Source: CAYWMD01 sp964458575
GTDB taxonomy: Bacteria > Verrucomicrobiota > Verrucomicrobiia > Limisphaerales > JADLHS01
NCBI GenBank assembly: GCA_964458575.1
Contig: CAYWMD010000005.1
Coordinates: forward strand, 124,001 to 188,000
DNA length: 64,000 nucleotides
Direction: 5' to 3'
Part shown: positions 44,931 through 54,326 of the stretch, in pieces
How positions within the stretch are numbered: the stretch's first letter is position 1
How the letters are laid out: every line of letters begins with the position of its first letter
Program-made: the position numbers and the translations under genes
Notes under the pieces: model-generated
Databases searched by the model: none
The model's input: only the letters and a program-made list of their open reading frames with translations
Told to the model about the DNA's origin: nothing

Positions 44931-45592
44931 AGAAAACGCTGTTTGCGCGCTGGCGCGGAAGTTTCCTGACCGGTCTGGCCGTGCTGCTGCCGGCGGTGAT
45001 TACGCTCGCCCTGGTCAAGTGGCTCTTCGGTACGATCGCCAGCGTCACGGACACGTTGCTGTTTTTCCTGCCCACGGAGATTACCCACGCCGACGCCGGC
45101 AAAGGGCCGATGTACTGGTATTGGAGTCTCGTCGCGCTGGCGGTGGCGGTGGTGCTGGTTTCGTTCGTGGGTTTGCTGGCGCGATATTACATCGGCAAGC
45201 GCATGATTGCCTGGCTCGACGAAACGATGCTCCGCGTGCCGTTGCTCAACAAAATCTACGGCGCGATCAAACAGGTCAACGAAGCGTTCACCTCGGGCAA
45301 CAAGACCGCGTTCAAGACCGTCGTGCTGGTGGAATTTCCGCGTGAAGGCATGTATTCCATTGGCTTCCTCACCAGCGAACAGCACGAGGAGGTGCAGGCA
45401 AAAACGAAAGAAAAAGTCGTCTGCGTTTTTGTGCCCACGACGCCCAATCCCACGTCCGGGTTTCTGGTCCTCGTTCCGGAGAACAAGGTTACCAAGCTCG
45501 ATATGTCCGTCGCCGAAGGCATCAAATACATCATCAGTCTTGGTTCGATTTCGCCGGAGTATCAGACGGGTGTTAAAGCGATACAAAGTTGA
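44927..45592 (+). CDS. DUF502 family membrane protein
   Basis: 221 residues, GTG start overlapping the ybeY stop. Two N-terminal TM segments (about 13-38 and 61-85) are separated by a periplasmic loop (TEITHADAGKGPMYW), and the conserved cytosolic DUF502 domain follows: VPLLNKIYGAIKQVNEAF, FKTVVLVEFPREGMYSIGFL, TTPNPTSGFLVLVP and MSVAEGIKYIISLGSI. Function is unknown; it is widespread, and its place in the phoH-ybeY operon is the only context. The longer frame upstream runs over ybeY and is not real. Confidence 0.92.
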   Translation: MKKTLFARWRGSFLTGLAVLLPAVITLALVKWLFGTIASVTDTLLFFLPTEITHADAGKGPMYWYWSLVALAVAVVLVSFVGLLARYYIGKRMIAWLDETMLRVPLLNKIYGAIKQVNEAFTSGNKTAFKTVVLVEFPREGMYSIGFLTSEQHEEVQAKTKEKVVCVFVPTTPNPTSGFLVLVPENKVTKLDMSVAEGIKYIISLGSISPEYQTGVKAIQS

Positions 45593-45641
45593 AGCGTTCT
45601 AACGTTTTAACGGGTTAACGAATCAACGAATCAACGAGTTC

Positions 45642-46283
45642 ATGATCCAGTCCGCCACCGGAATCATTCTGCGCACGCGGCCATTGACCGAGACGAGCCT
45701 CATCGTCCAGTGGCTGACGCCGGAGTTTGGCCGGATCAGCACCGTGGCCAAAGGGGCGCGGCGGCCCAAATCGCCGTTTGGCGGCAAATTGGATTTGTTC
45801 TATCTCGCGGACTTCAGTTTCACCCGCAGCCGGCGGTCGGAACTGCACACCTTGCGCGAAGTCAGTTTGCGCGAGACGCACGCAGCGTTCCGGCGAGATC
45901 TTGGACTCCTGCAACAGGCGGCCTACTGTGCGAGGCTTGTTGAGCAAACCACCGAAACCGATACACCATTGCCCCACGTATACGAACTGATGTGCGGTTT
46001 CCTCGATCATTTGCCGAAACAACCGCCGCAACCGCGAAACGTTTACGCTTTTGAACTCAAGCTGCTCAACGAATTGGGGCTCAAACCCGATGTGCCTGAC
46101 AGCCGGCTTTCCCCCGGCACCAAGACGATTATCCAGGCATTGACCCACAACGATTGGCTCGAGGTTGCCCAGTTGACTTGCACCGCCGCGCAAGCGATGG
46201 AACTGCGTCGGTTTCTGCATGGCTTCCTGATTTATCACGTTGAAAGGCTGCCGGCAGGTAGAAGCTCCGCGCTGAATGAATGA
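45642..46283 (+). CDS. recO: DNA repair protein RecO
   Basis: 213 residues; RecFOR recombination mediator that helps load RecA on SSB-coated DNA. The N-terminal OB fold (ATGIILRTRPLTETSLIVQW, TPEFGRISTVAKGARRPKSP) and the helical C-terminal part (FELKLLNELGLKPD) are typical. The C-terminal zinc-finger cysteines of some RecO proteins are absent here. Adjacent genes (ybeY, DUF502) frequently accompany recO in bacteria. Confidence 0.93.
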   Translation: MIQSATGIILRTRPLTETSLIVQWLTPEFGRISTVAKGARRPKSPFGGKLDLFYLADFSFTRSRRSELHTLREVSLRETHAAFRRDLGLLQQAAYCARLVEQTTETDTPLPHVYELMCGFLDHLPKQPPQPRNVYAFELKLLNELGLKPDVPDSRLSPGTKTIIQALTHNDWLEVAQLTCTAAQAMELRRFLHGFLIYHVERLPAGRSSALNE

Positions 46284-46406
46284 TCGCATTGGCGTCAGCA
46301 GGAGGAGGGGCATCACCAAGAAGCGACCGACGTGTGCTGGCCTCCGGCTTTGGCTGGTCCGCTCATTTCGGTTTTCAACCATGCCGTTCTCCATACAATC
46401 CCGGGC

Positions 46407-48560
46407 ATGCACTGGCTGCAAACTCTCGACACCAGCCTGTTCCGCCTCGTCAATCAGTCGTTGAGCAATCCGCTCTTCGACAAATTAATGCCTTGGCTGA
46501 GCGGCAACCGGCTGTTCGCGCCACTGACCGTGGCGGTCGGGGCGTTGGTGATCTGGCGGTTTCGCCTGAAGGGATTTTTCTTCGTGCTCATGCTGGCGTT
46601 GATTTTGCCGTTCGGCGATGCCTACGTGTGTGGCACGCTCAAGAAGGCCATTGGCCGGCCGCGGCCTTACACCACGATTGCCGAAACGCACCGGCTCGTT
46701 GGCAAGGGCAACACCCATGCCAGCATGCCATCGTCGCACGCGGCCAACTGGTTTGCGGCGGCAATGATTGCCTGGATCTTTTTCCGACGCAGCGCCCGAA
46801 TCATGTTGCCGGCGGCGGCGCTAGTGGCTTTTTCGCGGGTCTATAACGGAGTGCATTATCCCAGCGACGTGCTGGCCGGAGCGATTTTGGGCGCGGGTTA
46901 TGGCGCCGCGGGTGTCATCGCCCTCAATGCGGCCTGGCGTTGGGCGGGAAGAAAATGGTTTCCCTTGTGGTGGGCAAAGCTGCCATCACTGGTGGACCAA
47001 CCAGTTCGAGCGGAAGCTCCCCTCGCGCAGCCAGACTCGGTGATCGAACTGCACTGGCTGCGGGCGGGTTACGTATTGATCGGTGTGTTGCTCCTGGCGC
47101 GACTGGCCTATCTCGCCAGCGGGACGATCGAACTGAGCGGCGACGAAGCCTACCAATGGCAGTGGTCCAAACACCCGGCACTTTCCTACTTCAGCAAGCC
47201 GCCGATGATTGCCTACACCCAGTGGCTCGGCACGAACCTCTGGGGCGACACCGAATTCGGCGTCCGCTTCTTTTCGCCGGTCATCGCGGCGGTGCTCGGG
47301 TTTCTGATGCTCCGCTTTTTCGCGCGCGAGGTCAGCGCTCGCGTGGGGTTTCTGCTGGTGTTGATCTTCACGGCGACGCCGTTGATGGCCGTGGGATCAA
47401 CCTTGATGACGGTGGACCCGCTGTCGGTTTTGTTCTGGACCGCGGCCATGCTCGCCGGCTGGAAAGCCATCAAATCTGACTCCGGCACCGGAACGTGGCT
47501 GTGGGTCGGGTTATGGATGGGGCTGGGATTCCTCAGCAAATACACCGCGCTGTTTCAATGGTTGTGCTGGGTGGTGTTCTTCGCGCTCTGGCCGCCCGCC
47601 CGAAAACAACTGCGGCGACCTGGTCCATATCTCGCCCTGCTGGTCAATCTCCTATGCGCCCTACCGGTCATCATTTGGAACTATCAGCATGGCTGGATCA
47701 CCGCGGAACACGTGGCCGGCAATGCCAACCTCGACAAACCGTGGCGACCCTCGGAGATCGCGAAATATCTCTTCACTTTCCTGAGCCAGGAATTCGGTTT
47801 GTTGAACCCGTTTTTCTTTGTCGCAACTGTCCTGGCCGGCGTCGGGCTTTGGCACCGCTACAAAGAAGATCTGCGGTTGATCTATTTCTTCAGCATGGGC
47901 GCGCCGTTGTTTCTGGTCTATCTCGGCTGGACGTTTCATTCGGAGGTGTTGCCCAACTGGATTGCACCGTCGGTCCTGCCGTTGTTTTGCATGATGGCGA
48001 TCTACTGGGATCGGCGTTTTCAAGACGGCGTGCGCGTCACGAAAACCTGGTTGAAAGCGGCCTTGACGCTGGGCCTTGCCGCCGTTGGGTTGATGCATGC
48101 CCCGGCGCTGGTCGGAAAACTCGTTGGCAAGCCGGTACCCATCGCGCTCGACCCACTGCGAAAAGTATGCGGCTGGAAGAATGTCGCAGCCGCCGTCGGC
48201 GAGGCCCGGCAAAAGTTGCTCGCTGAAGGCCGTCCGGTTTTCATCATCGGCGGGCACTATCGCACGACCGGCGAAGTGGCGTTTTATCTGCCCGAAGCCC
48301 GGACCGGGGTGCCGGACAATCCTTTGGTTTATTTCCGCACGACCAGCCGGCCCGTAAACCAGTTTTACTTTTGGCCCGGTTATCTTCACCGCAAGGGAGA
48401 AAACGCCATTTACGTCGAGTTGAACCGCAGGCCTCAACCACCGCCCGAAAGTCTGAAGGCGGAATTCGAGAGCATCAAAGACCTTGGCCTGCGCGAGATC
48501 TATGACCGTGGCCGCCTCATTCACACCATCCAGCTCTTTGAGTGCCGCAACCTGCGTTGA
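46407..48560 (+). CDS. PAP2 phosphatase fused to a GT39/ArnT-like glycosyltransferase
   Basis: 717-residue membrane protein from the ATG at 46407. Residues 1-180 are a complete PAP2 domain: KKAIGRPRP, MPSSHAAN and SRVYNGVHYPSDVLAG are the three motifs. After a soluble linker (WRWAGRKWFP...) comes a polyprenyl-phosphate-sugar-dependent GT39/PMT_2 domain with the acidic loop motif LSGDEAYQWQWSKHPALSYF and about ten TM helices, then a periplasmic C-terminal domain. The fusion links a lipid-(pyro)phosphatase to a transferase that uses lipid-phosphate sugars; the natural reading is coupling of sugar transfer to carrier recycling or lipid A/surface-lipid modification. The substrate is unknown. Confidence 0.9.
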   Translation: MHWLQTLDTSLFRLVNQSLSNPLFDKLMPWLSGNRLFAPLTVAVGALVIWRFRLKGFFFVLMLALILPFGDAYVCGTLKKAIGRPRPYTTIAETHRLVGKGNTHASMPSSHAANWFAAAMIAWIFFRRSARIMLPAAALVAFSRVYNGVHYPSDVLAGAILGAGYGAAGVIALNAAWRWAGRKWFPLWWAKLPSLVDQPVRAEAPLAQPDSVIELHWLRAGYVLIGVLLLARLAYLASGTIELSGDEAYQWQWSKHPALSYFSKPPMIAYTQWLGTNLWGDTEFGVRFFSPVIAAVLGFLMLRFFAREVSARVGFLLVLIFTATPLMAVGSTLMTVDPLSVLFWTAAMLAGWKAIKSDSGTGTWLWVGLWMGLGFLSKYTALFQWLCWVVFFALWPPARKQLRRPGPYLALLVNLLCALPVIIWNYQHGWITAEHVAGNANLDKPWRPSEIAKYLFTFLSQEFGLLNPFFFVATVLAGVGLWHRYKEDLRLIYFFSMGAPLFLVYLGWTFHSEVLPNWIAPSVLPLFCMMAIYWDRRFQDGVRVTKTWLKAALTLGLAAVGLMHAPALVGKLVGKPVPIALDPLRKVCGWKNVAAAVGEARQKLLAEGRPVFIIGGHYRTTGEVAFYLPEARTGVPDNPLVYFRTTSRPVNQFYFWPGYLHRKGENAIYVELNRRPQPPPESLKAEFESIKDLGLREIYDRGRLIHTIQLFECRNLR

Positions 48561-48579
48561 GACGCGGCCGGCAGCGCGC

Positions 48580-49437
48580 GTGAACGCGTTCCCGGTTCGG
48601 GACTACGACCTGGCGGCAACCTTGGAATGCGGACAGGCATTCCGGTGGAGCGCGGGCAACAGCGGGTGGGGCGGCGTCGTTCAAGGCCGCTGGGTGCGGC
48701 TTCGACAGCTCGGCGACGGCATCGGCGTCGAAACGGCGATGCCGCAAAGCCACTGGGACTGGTTGGAGGATTATTTGCAAATCGCCGTGGATCTCGATTC
48801 TGTCGTGTCCGCTTTTCCGGACGATGCGCCCATGCGTGCCGCGGTCCAAGCGTGCCGGGGCTTGCGTTTGTTGCGGCAGGACCCGTGGGAATGTCTGGCA
48901 TCGTTCATTTTGTCCTCCACGAAACAGATCGTGCAAATCCGTCAAAACGTGGCGACGCTTTGCGAGCGTTATGGCGCACCGGTGACCGTTCCCGCCGGTG
49001 AACCGCCCGCGTACGCTTTTCCAACCGCGGAGCGGATGGCAGGGTTGACGGAAACAGAGTTGCGCGGATGCAAGATGGGATTTCGCGCACCGTACCTGCT
49101 GGCGACCGCGCGCAAAGTGGTGAACCGGCAGGTGGACTTGAAACGGTTGCGGGATTTGGAATTACCCGCGGCCCGCGAACAACTGATGGCGTTGCCGGGC
49201 GTCGGCCGCAAGATCGCCGACTGCGTTCTATTGTTTGCCTATGGTTTGCCCACGGCTTTTCCGCTGGACGTGTGGGTGTTGCGCGCGTTGCGGGAGCTCT
49301 ATTTCCGGCGACGACGTCCGACCCTCGCGAGGTTGAGGGCTTTCTCCGAATCATACTTCGGCCCGCACGCAGGTTACGCGCAGCAATATCTCTTTCACTA
49401 CGTCCGCACCAGCCAAGGGAAAGGCATTTCATCATGA
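48580..49437 (+). CDS. OGG1-type 8-oxoguanine DNA glycosylase/AP lyase
   Basis: 285 residues from the GTG at 48580; ATG 48502 is possible but would overlap the preceding gene by 59 bp. The N-terminal OGG domain (YDLAATLECGQAFRWSAG) is followed by the HhH-GPD core: ECLASFILSSTKQIVQIRQN, then LPGVGRKIADCVLLFAYG with catalytic Lys211 and FPLDVWVL with catalytic Asp230, matching human OGG1 Lys249/Asp268. It removes 8-oxoG from DNA. Bacteria more often use MutM, so this eukaryote-type enzyme is notable but not rare. It is coupled to comB by ATGA. Confidence 0.92.
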   Translation: MNAFPVRDYDLAATLECGQAFRWSAGNSGWGGVVQGRWVRLRQLGDGIGVETAMPQSHWDWLEDYLQIAVDLDSVVSAFPDDAPMRAAVQACRGLRLLRQDPWECLASFILSSTKQIVQIRQNVATLCERYGAPVTVPAGEPPAYAFPTAERMAGLTETELRGCKMGFRAPYLLATARKVVNRQVDLKRLRDLELPAAREQLMALPGVGRKIADCVLLFAYGLPTAFPLDVWVLRALRELYFRRRRPTLARLRAFSESYFGPHAGYAQQYLFHYVRTSQGKGISS

Positions 49438-50222
49438 CCGAAGCCAAGGTACGCTCCAGCATGGTTCGTGAAATTGAGGTGTTATTTACGCCCGCCGAGT
49501 TTCGTGCTTTGCGCGAACGCGATCTGACGGATGCCGTGTGTGTGGTGCTGGACGTGTTGCGCGCGACCAGCACGTTTGTCACGGCGCTGGCCCACGGAGC
49601 GGCGGCGATTCTCCCGGTGGCGGAGATTGCCGAGGCGCTGGCCCTGCGACGCGAACATGCGGACGTGCTTCTGGCCGGTGAACGCGGCGGTGTGCGCATT
49701 GGGGCGGACTTGAGTGGGGGTGTGGACTTCGACCTCGGCAACTCGCCGCGGGAATTCACGCCAGCCAAAGTTGGGGGCAAAACCATCGTTTCGACCACAA
49801 CGAACGGCACGCGCGCCCTGCGAGCCTGTGTCGGGGCCAAGCGGCTGTTGATCGGCTCGTTCCTCAACCTCTCGGTCACGGTGGACGCGGTCGTTCGTGG
49901 CCAGGAAAGCCGTGTGCTGATTGTTTGCGCGGGCACGGGGGAGGGCACGGCGCTCGAGGACGTGCTCGCGGCGGGTGCGTTATGCGACTTGATTACCCAC
50001 CCGACCTCCGGCTTTGAGCTGCAGGACTCGGCACAAATCGCACGGCGCGCCTTTTTGAGCGCCAAGGGCAATCTATCGGCGGTGGTGGCCAGCGCCCGAA
50101 ATGCGCAACGGCTGCTTGCGTACGCGGAACATCGTGACGACGTGGATTTATGTCTGCAATTGGACCGGTTTCCGTTGGTGGCCGCGAGTGACCGGAGCGG
50201 ACGGATATACAAACTGACCTGA
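49434..50222 (+). CDS. comB: 2-phosphosulfolactate phosphatase family protein (ComB)
   Basis: 262 residues from the ATG that overlaps the OGG stop. The ComB family is recognised by DAVCVVLDVLRATSTFVTAL, LLAGERGGVRIGADLSGGVD, FDLGNSPREFTPAKVGGKTI and STTTNGTRAL. ComB hydrolyses 2-phosphosulfolactate in coenzyme M synthesis in methanogens; bacterial members occur without the full pathway and their substrate is uncertain. No comA or comC homologue is visible here. The operon partner is a repair glycosylase, probably not functionally related. Confidence 0.9.
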   Translation: MTEAKVRSSMVREIEVLFTPAEFRALRERDLTDAVCVVLDVLRATSTFVTALAHGAAAILPVAEIAEALALRREHADVLLAGERGGVRIGADLSGGVDFDLGNSPREFTPAKVGGKTIVSTTTNGTRALRACVGAKRLLIGSFLNLSVTVDAVVRGQESRVLIVCAGTGEGTALEDVLAAGALCDLITHPTSGFELQDSAQIARRAFLSAKGNLSAVVASARNAQRLLAYAEHRDDVDLCLQLDRFPLVAASDRSGRIYKLT

Positions 50223-50244
50223 CCACCGGGGGAGTGGTATCGCG

Positions 50245-50832
50245 TCAGCGGATGATCGCGCCCAGGATATTCTGGCGGGGCACCGGCCCGTAGGAGCGGC
50301 TATCGGTGCTGTTCGCACGGTTGTCGCCCAGGAGAAAATACTCGTGCTGCCCGCAGCGCACGATCATCTCGGGCTTTCGTTCCAGTCCGAATGTGGGCAT
50401 GCCCAGCTCCAGATAGGGTTCGACGAGCCGGTGGCCATTGACGTACACGTGGCCGTCCTTGATGTAAACCGAGTCGCCGTTGCCGGCGATGATCCGTTTG
50501 ACCGAGTAGGACTGGTCCAACGGATCACGAATGACAACGATGTCGTTGGGACGGGGGTCACGCACCAGAAACACGCAACGATTGAGCAGATAGAAGCCGG
50601 AATTCTCAAGCGTGGGGGTCATGCTGACGCCGATGACGCGGACCGACTGCAAGATGAAATGACTGATCATCAGGTAGCCGGCGAGCGACAAAAGTACCAC
50701 CACGCCGCACTGCCGGAGTTGCTGTCGCAGCGGAATCCTGGCGCGGGCGGTCGCGTTGGCAACGGGATCCGAGGGGGCCGTTGGCGAATCCGTTAATGGG
50801 CGGGTACTGGCTGGTAATTCCGCGTTCATCAC
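50245..50832 (-). CDS. lepB: Signal peptidase I
   Basis: 195 residues. A single N-terminal TM segment (about 43-64) precedes the catalytic periplasmic domain: nucleophile Ser70 in GVSMTP, general base Lys112 in SVKRIIA, and the conserved C-terminal box YFLLGDNRANSTDSRSYGPV. It cleaves signal peptides of secreted proteins, many of which occur in this window. A long Pro/Ala/Thr-rich cytoplasmic N-terminus (1-40) is unusual but not unique. It converges with comB. Confidence 0.94.
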   Translation of the reverse strand: MMNAELPASTRPLTDSPTAPSDPVANATARARIPLRQQLRQCGVVVLLSLAGYLMISHFILQSVRVIGVSMTPTLENSGFYLLNRCVFLVRDPRPNDIVVIRDPLDQSYSVKRIIAGNGDSVYIKDGHVYVNGHRLVEPYLELGMPTFGLERKPEMIVRCGQHEYFLLGDNRANSTDSRSYGPVPRQNILGAIIR

Positions 50833-51018
50833 CTGATCATCAAATCATATTGCTGAAGGAATTATTTGCTGCGGCTCAACGCCGTGCAATTTCACAGAGT
50901 ACGTAAAATGCACCGGGAAAATACGGACACCAAGATGTCTGAAGTCACCTGACGCCACCCATGAACTCAATTGTCGGCGACAGGGCTCGTGACGCTACGC
51001 GACGGTAATGGGCGGAGA

Positions 51019-52545
51019 TTATCGTTGCACATCCTGCAACTGGTCGTGATCGTCCAGCGTGCGGCGCAACTCCTGCATTCTTGTTTTTAAATCGGCCACG
51101 GTCCTGGCGTATTTCGGAAGGGCGTAAACATTGTGCAACTCGTGCGGGTCCTGCTTCAGGTCGTAGAGTTCCCACTGGTTGATGCGATTGAAGTAAATCA
51201 ACTTGTATCGCTCCGTGCGCACACCGTAATGCGGCTGCACCCGATGGTCGGCTGGATAATGGTAGTAGCGGTAATACCAGATGTCCCGCCAGTCCTTCGG
51301 CGTCCGGCCGGTTAGCATTGGTTTGAAGCTGCGGCCCTGCACCTCCGGCGGCGCCGGCACGCCGGCCAGATCCAGAAAGGTCGGAGCGAAATCCACGTTC
51401 AGAATCATTGCGTCGTTGACCTTGCCCGGCTTGATGTGACCGGGATAACGAATCAGGAACGGCATCTTGATGGACTCTTCATACATGAAGCGCTTGTCGA
51501 ACCAATTGTGGTCGCCGAGAAAAAATCCCTGGTCGGACGAGTAAATGACGACGGTGTTTTGGCTCAAGCCTGATTGCTCCAGGTAATCCAGCAAGCGTCC
51601 GACGTTGTCATCCACCGAGGCGACGCAGGCCAGATAGTCGCTCATGTATTTCTGGTACTTCCATTTCTTGAGCGCATCCCCGGTGAGCGTTTTCTTCTGG
51701 CCGTTGATGGTGACCTCCATTTCCATGTCCACACCGCGACTCCATTCCGCGGCCTCCTTGCCCGTGAGGCCGGTTGGAGTTGCCAACTTCAGATCGTTCC
51801 GGGTCAGATGGCGGTCAATGGTCATCGTGGCCTCCCGCGCGGCGTCGGAACGGGTTCGGTAATCATCGTCAAATGTCAACGGCTCGGGGATGTCCATGTC
51901 GTCGTACATGTGCTCGTGTTTGGCATCCGGTTCCCAGCGGCGGTGCGGCGCCTTATGATGGCACATTAGAAAGAACGGCTTGTCCTTGGGACGATCCTTC
52001 AAAAACTCGATTGCCTGGTCCGTGATGATGTCGGTGGCATAGCCCGTGTGCTTGGTGTTAACACCCATTTCGATGAAGTCCGGATCGTGATACTTCCCCT
52101 GTCCGGGCAAAATGTTCCAGTAATCGAACCCGGTCGGGTCGCTCTGCAAATGCCATTTGCCAATCATGCCGGTGTGATAACCCGCCTTCTGCAATTCCTT
52201 CGCCACCGTCCACTGACTGCCATCAAAGCGATTGAATACCGTCACGCCGTTGATGTGGTTGTATTTGCCCGTGAGGATGCATGCGCGGCTTGGACTGCAA
52301 ATGGAATTAACCGCAAAGCAATGATTGAAGCGCATCCCGCCTTTGGCAATGCGGTCAATGTTCGGAGTCCGGTTGATCTTGCTGCCGTAGGCGCTGATGG
52401 CGTGGGCGGCGTGGTCGTCCGCCATGATGTACAAAATATTCGGGCGCGCTGTCGCCGGGTTGCCTGCGCCCGGCGCGGATGGACTCAACGCAACGATTAA
52501 ACCTCCAACGAGGGAGACTCCTGTAAAATTGCTGAACCGTTTCAT
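51019..52545 (-). CDS. Secreted type I sulfatase (FGly-dependent)
   Basis: 508 residues with a signal peptide (SLVGGLIVALSPSAPGAG). The formylglycine site is Cys83 in CSPSRACILTG; metal-ligand Asp residues occur in YIMADDHAAHAISAYG, with SSDQGFFLGDHNWFDKRFMY later. The domain order and the C-terminal RTERYKLIYFNRINQWELYD resemble iduronate-2-/heparan- and mucin-type sulfatases abundant in Verrucomicrobiota. It probably desulfates polysaccharides; the exact glycan is unknown. No anaerobic maturase or FGE gene is next to it. Confidence 0.94.
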   Translation of the reverse strand: MKRFSNFTGVSLVGGLIVALSPSAPGAGNPATARPNILYIMADDHAAHAISAYGSKINRTPNIDRIAKGGMRFNHCFAVNSICSPSRACILTGKYNHINGVTVFNRFDGSQWTVAKELQKAGYHTGMIGKWHLQSDPTGFDYWNILPGQGKYHDPDFIEMGVNTKHTGYATDIITDQAIEFLKDRPKDKPFFLMCHHKAPHRRWEPDAKHEHMYDDMDIPEPLTFDDDYRTRSDAAREATMTIDRHLTRNDLKLATPTGLTGKEAAEWSRGVDMEMEVTINGQKKTLTGDALKKWKYQKYMSDYLACVASVDDNVGRLLDYLEQSGLSQNTVVIYSSDQGFFLGDHNWFDKRFMYEESIKMPFLIRYPGHIKPGKVNDAMILNVDFAPTFLDLAGVPAPPEVQGRSFKPMLTGRTPKDWRDIWYYRYYHYPADHRVQPHYGVRTERYKLIYFNRINQWELYDLKQDPHELHNVYALPKYARTVADLKTRMQELRRTLDDHDQLQDVQR

Positions 52546-52674
52546 GAACTTCCCGCAGTTTGAACCATCGGTCGAAGATGTAAAGCCGGAGGATTGTGAT
52601 GGCGTTCGGGATCATGACGGTCACGCGAGCAATCGGATCCACGCCATCAGGAACCGTGCGCGCCCGCCCGAGGA

Positions 52675-53058
52675 TTACTGGCCGGCGGTCGCTTTCAGAA
52701 TTGCCGAGCGCAAATCCTCCAGCAGAAATGGCTTGCTGATTACGCAATCCACCGCGTCGAGCGGCGTTTGGTTCGCCGTCAGCATTTCGGCGTAGGCGGT
52801 GATCATGACGATGGGCTGTTTGGGATTCTGCGACCGGATCTGCGCCGCCAGTTCGTTGCCCTTCATGCCCGGCATGGCGTAATCCGTGATGACGAGGTCG
52901 AACCGGTTCTTTTCCATCAGTGCCAGGGCGTCCTTGCCGCTGCCGGCCGTTTCAATTGTGTGCCCATCGAATTCCAACATCATCTTTACGGCGTCACAAA
53001 CGAACGGCTCGTCATCCACTACGAGAATTTGTTTCGGCGAGATACCAGATGTGCTCAT
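52675..53058 (-). CDS. Single-domain response regulator (CheY-like)
   Basis: 127 residues consisting of a receiver domain only. The acidic pocket is Asp15/Asp16 (LVVDDEP), the phospho-acceptor is Asp59 (VITDYAMPG), with a Thr in MITAYAE and Lys109 (ISKPF). There is no output domain, so it acts through protein contacts or in a phosphorelay. No histidine kinase is nearby. It lies divergent from aroC (131 bp apart) and upstream of the sulfatase on the same strand (129 bp), so joint transcription with the sulfatase is possible. Confidence 0.94.
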   Translation of the reverse strand: MSTSGISPKQILVVDDEPFVCDAVKMMLEFDGHTIETAGSGKDALALMEKNRFDLVITDYAMPGMKGNELAAQIRSQNPKQPIVMITAYAEMLTANQTPLDAVDCVISKPFLLEDLRSAILKATAGQ

Positions 53059-53189
53059 TTCAATGTATCCGATTCGACTTTACCCGCCCCAGACCTTACA
53101 CGATCCGACAGGAAACGCCAGTACTTGTTCCATTCCAACCGCTTCACGGCAGATTTGACCAGGCTGTTGCTTTTCCGCACAATCACGCC

Positions 53190-54269
53190 ATGGCGAACAC
53201 TTTCGGTCATTTGTTCCGCATTACCACCTGGGGCGAATCCCATGGGGATGGCGTGGGCGTGGTCGTGGACGGCTGCCCGCCCCGGATCAAGCTCACCGAA
53301 GCGGATATCCAACCCGAACTCAACCGCCGTCGGCCCGGCCAGTCGCGGATCGTGACCCCCCGAAAGGAAGCCGACACGGTGCAAATTCTCTCGGGCACGT
53401 TCGAGGGACGGACTCTTGGCACGCCGATATCCATGTGGGTGCGGAACGAGGACGCGCGTCCCGAAGCCTACACCGAAATGAAGACCAAGTTCCGCCCGTC
53501 GCACGCGGACTACACCTACTTCGCCAAATTCGGCATCCGGGCGTGGCCGGGCGGCGGACGCACCAGCGCCCGCGAAACCATCGGCCGCGTCGCCGCTGGC
53601 GCGATTGCCAAAAAAATTCTCCGCGAACGATTTGGCGTCGAGGTCCTGGCATACGTCAAACAAGTTCAACGCCTGACCGCCGCGGTGAATCCGGAAAAAG
53701 TGCGAATCAAGGACATTGAATCGAACATCGCCCGTTGCCCGGACCGGGCCACTGCCGAAAGAATGATCAAGCTCATCGAACGGATGCGGCGCGCGGGCGA
53801 CAGCGTGGGAGGAATCATTGAAGGCGTGGCGCGGGGAGTTCCGCCCGGTTGGGGGGAACCCGTTTTCGACCGGCTGGAGGCCGATCTGGCCAAGGCGATG
53901 TTGAGCCTGCCCGCGACCCGGGGATTTGAAATAGGCTCCGGGTTCGGCAGTGTGACCATGACCGGGCGCGAACACAACGATCCCTTCCGGATGCGGGGCG
54001 GCCAGGTTCACACCGCGACCAACCGCAGCGGTGGTATTCAAGGCGGCATCAGCAATGGCGAAACGATTTTCTTCCGCGTGGCTTTCAAGCCCACGGCCAC
54101 GATTCTGCACGCCCAGGACACGGTCACGGAGGATTTCAAGAACACGACGCTGAAGGCCCGCGGGCGTCACGACCCGTGCGTGCTCCCGCGCGCCGTGCCG
54201 ATGGTGGAGGCGATGACCGCGCTGGTGCTGGTGGATCACGCCCTGCGAAACAAGGCGCAATGCGGGTGA
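53190..54269 (+). CDS. aroC: Chorismate synthase
   Basis: 359 residues from MANTFGHLFRITTWGESHGD; converts EPSP to chorismate with reduced FMN. Signature patches are GESHGDGVGVVVDGCPP, RRRPGQSRIVTPRKEADTVQ, RPSHADYTYFAKFG, RAWPGGGRTSARETIGRVAA and the C-terminal RGRHDPCVLPRAVPMVEAM. The open frame extends 90 codons upstream, but the family begins at the ATG at 53190. No other shikimate gene is adjacent. Confidence 0.97.
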   Translation: MANTFGHLFRITTWGESHGDGVGVVVDGCPPRIKLTEADIQPELNRRRPGQSRIVTPRKEADTVQILSGTFEGRTLGTPISMWVRNEDARPEAYTEMKTKFRPSHADYTYFAKFGIRAWPGGGRTSARETIGRVAAGAIAKKILRERFGVEVLAYVKQVQRLTAAVNPEKVRIKDIESNIARCPDRATAERMIKLIERMRRAGDSVGGIIEGVARGVPPGWGEPVFDRLEADLAKAMLSLPATRGFEIGSGFGSVTMTGREHNDPFRMRGGQVHTATNRSGGIQGGISNGETIFFRVAFKPTATILHAQDTVTEDFKNTTLKARGRHDPCVLPRAVPMVEAMTALVLVDHALRNKAQCG

Positions 54270-54326
54270 TCGGTCTTGCGCATCGGCGGTAACGCCGGGA
54301 CACCCAGCGCGCAAGGCGAAGACCAA

